From the NCBI GenBank assembly GCA_021443825.1, contig JABUTE010000208.1, positions 1 through 12,887 on the forward strand: a stretch of 12,887 nt of DNA, read 5' to 3'. A program made the position numbers and the translations under genes. Under the pieces are notes generated by a model that made no database searches, was not told the origin of the DNA, and was given only the letters and a program-made list of their open reading frames with translations. Origin of the DNA: Bacillota bacterium. GTDB lineage: Bacteria; Bacillota; Clostridia; Peptostreptococcales; Anaerovoracaceae. Of the stretch, positions 12,545 to 12,887 are shown piece after piece. Within the stretch, counting starts at the first letter, position 1; each line of letters starts with the position of its first letter.

Positions 12545-12887
12545 GGGAAAAGGATGCGCTTCTTTCCGATTATTTGGCAATAAAAAGAAGCTTCTGTAAC
12601 GAATATCTGCATTGAGAAGCATATCGAACGAAAATGACAGAAATTATTACTGCATTTTAATAATCTTATATAAATGTTTTACGAATTGCATTCTGATTAC
12701 CGTGATAATTATCGAGATCAAATAGGGTGATTGTTTTGATTGAAAGAATCTTCGAAAAGCAAATGATGCGCCGTTCTAGCAGTTAAAATCCGTTGGTGAT
12801 GCGCTGTCTTTACTGCGAATGCTGATTGCGCTGCCCCGGCAGAAAGGCCGGGCATGCCTTTGCAAAGCCGCGTTCGTTTCGCCGTGA
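12545..12887 (+). other. Gene-free upstream region with short palindromes
   Basis: I find no supported gene here on either strand. Bases 12600-12725 are clearly more AT-rich than the rest of the window. Visible structures are the perfect palindromes AGAAGCTTCT (12586-12595) and GATAATTATC (12704-12713), an ATTATT/AATAAT inverted repeat (12643-12648 and 12659-12664), three copies of GATGCGC (12553, 12765 and 12798), and a GC-rich hairpin at 12832-12854 with one bulged base. The first palindrome lies about 42-59 bases upstream of the permease -10 and could be a regulator site. The right end may contain the edge of another gene that I cannot define. Confidence 0.4.

Noticed and set aside
12727..12786. 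A 19-codon GTG frame (VIVLIERIFEK start) near the right edge
   Set aside because: Too short, and only a partial AGGG precedes it with poor spacing; no continuation in another frame was convincing.
12553..12804. Three copies of GATGCGC as an operator array
   Set aside because: The spacing is irregular (212 and 33 bases) and the 7-base word is short enough to recur by chance in this composition.
12832..12854. GC-rich hairpin as a terminator
   Set aside because: The stem is good apart from one bulged base, but there is no T tract on either side, and no gene end can be placed next to it.

Overview
The window looks like chromosomal DNA from a moderately GC-rich Gram-positive anaerobe, most likely class Clostridia. 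I infer this from three things: strong AGGAGG-type ribosome binding sites; a tmk-holB-ricT-trmN6 order that matches the Bacillus/Clostridium tmk-holB-yaaT-yabB neighbourhood; and Firmicutes-type families (a DUF3048 lipoprotein, and DUF1015 beside serA and serC). I see no insertion sequence, prophage, CRISPR array, tRNA or rRNA. All genes except one AraC-type regulator are on the minus strand.

Layout from left to right. Bases 1-394 hold the start of a DUF3048 (YerB-like) lipoprotein gene that runs off the left edge, with its own extended -10 promoter. Bases 460-4004 hold a housekeeping operon read right to left: a small membrane/coiled-coil protein, thymidylate kinase (tmk), clamp-loader delta' (holB), the Fe-S PSP1 protein RicT, and a TrmN6-like methyltransferase. 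The genes overlap or nearly touch, and a promoter lies at about 4061-4069. Bases 4111-7665 hold a serine operon read right to left: promoter, serC, a GC-rich hairpin, a short serA without an ACT domain, a DUF1015 protein, and a terminator. No phosphoserine phosphatase is present, so the DUF1015 protein is the most interesting gene here: it sits where the missing step, or a serine/phosphoserine-handling function, would be expected.

Bases 7566-7891 lie between serC and the divergent araC-like gene. They hold two good promoters and a 46-codon open frame of uncertain status. The AraC-type regulator (7892-8848) converges on a second minus-strand cluster. That cluster, read right to left from 12487, encodes an SLC13/ion-transporter-superfamily permease, a mandelate-racemase/enolase-superfamily acid-sugar dehydratase, a perfect terminator hairpin ending at the next ribosome binding site, and a UlaG-like metallo-beta-lactamase-fold hydrolase. 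I read it as uptake and catabolism of an unidentified sugar acid, lactone or other organic acid. The last 340 bases are gene-poor, partly AT-rich, and hold short palindromes upstream of the permease promoter.

The strongest leads are the DUF1015-serine link, the terminator/attenuator placed directly before the hydrolase ribosome binding site, the unassigned substrate of the permease-dehydratase-hydrolase cluster, and two unassigned small proteins (4004-3771 minus, and the weaker 7676-7816 plus).
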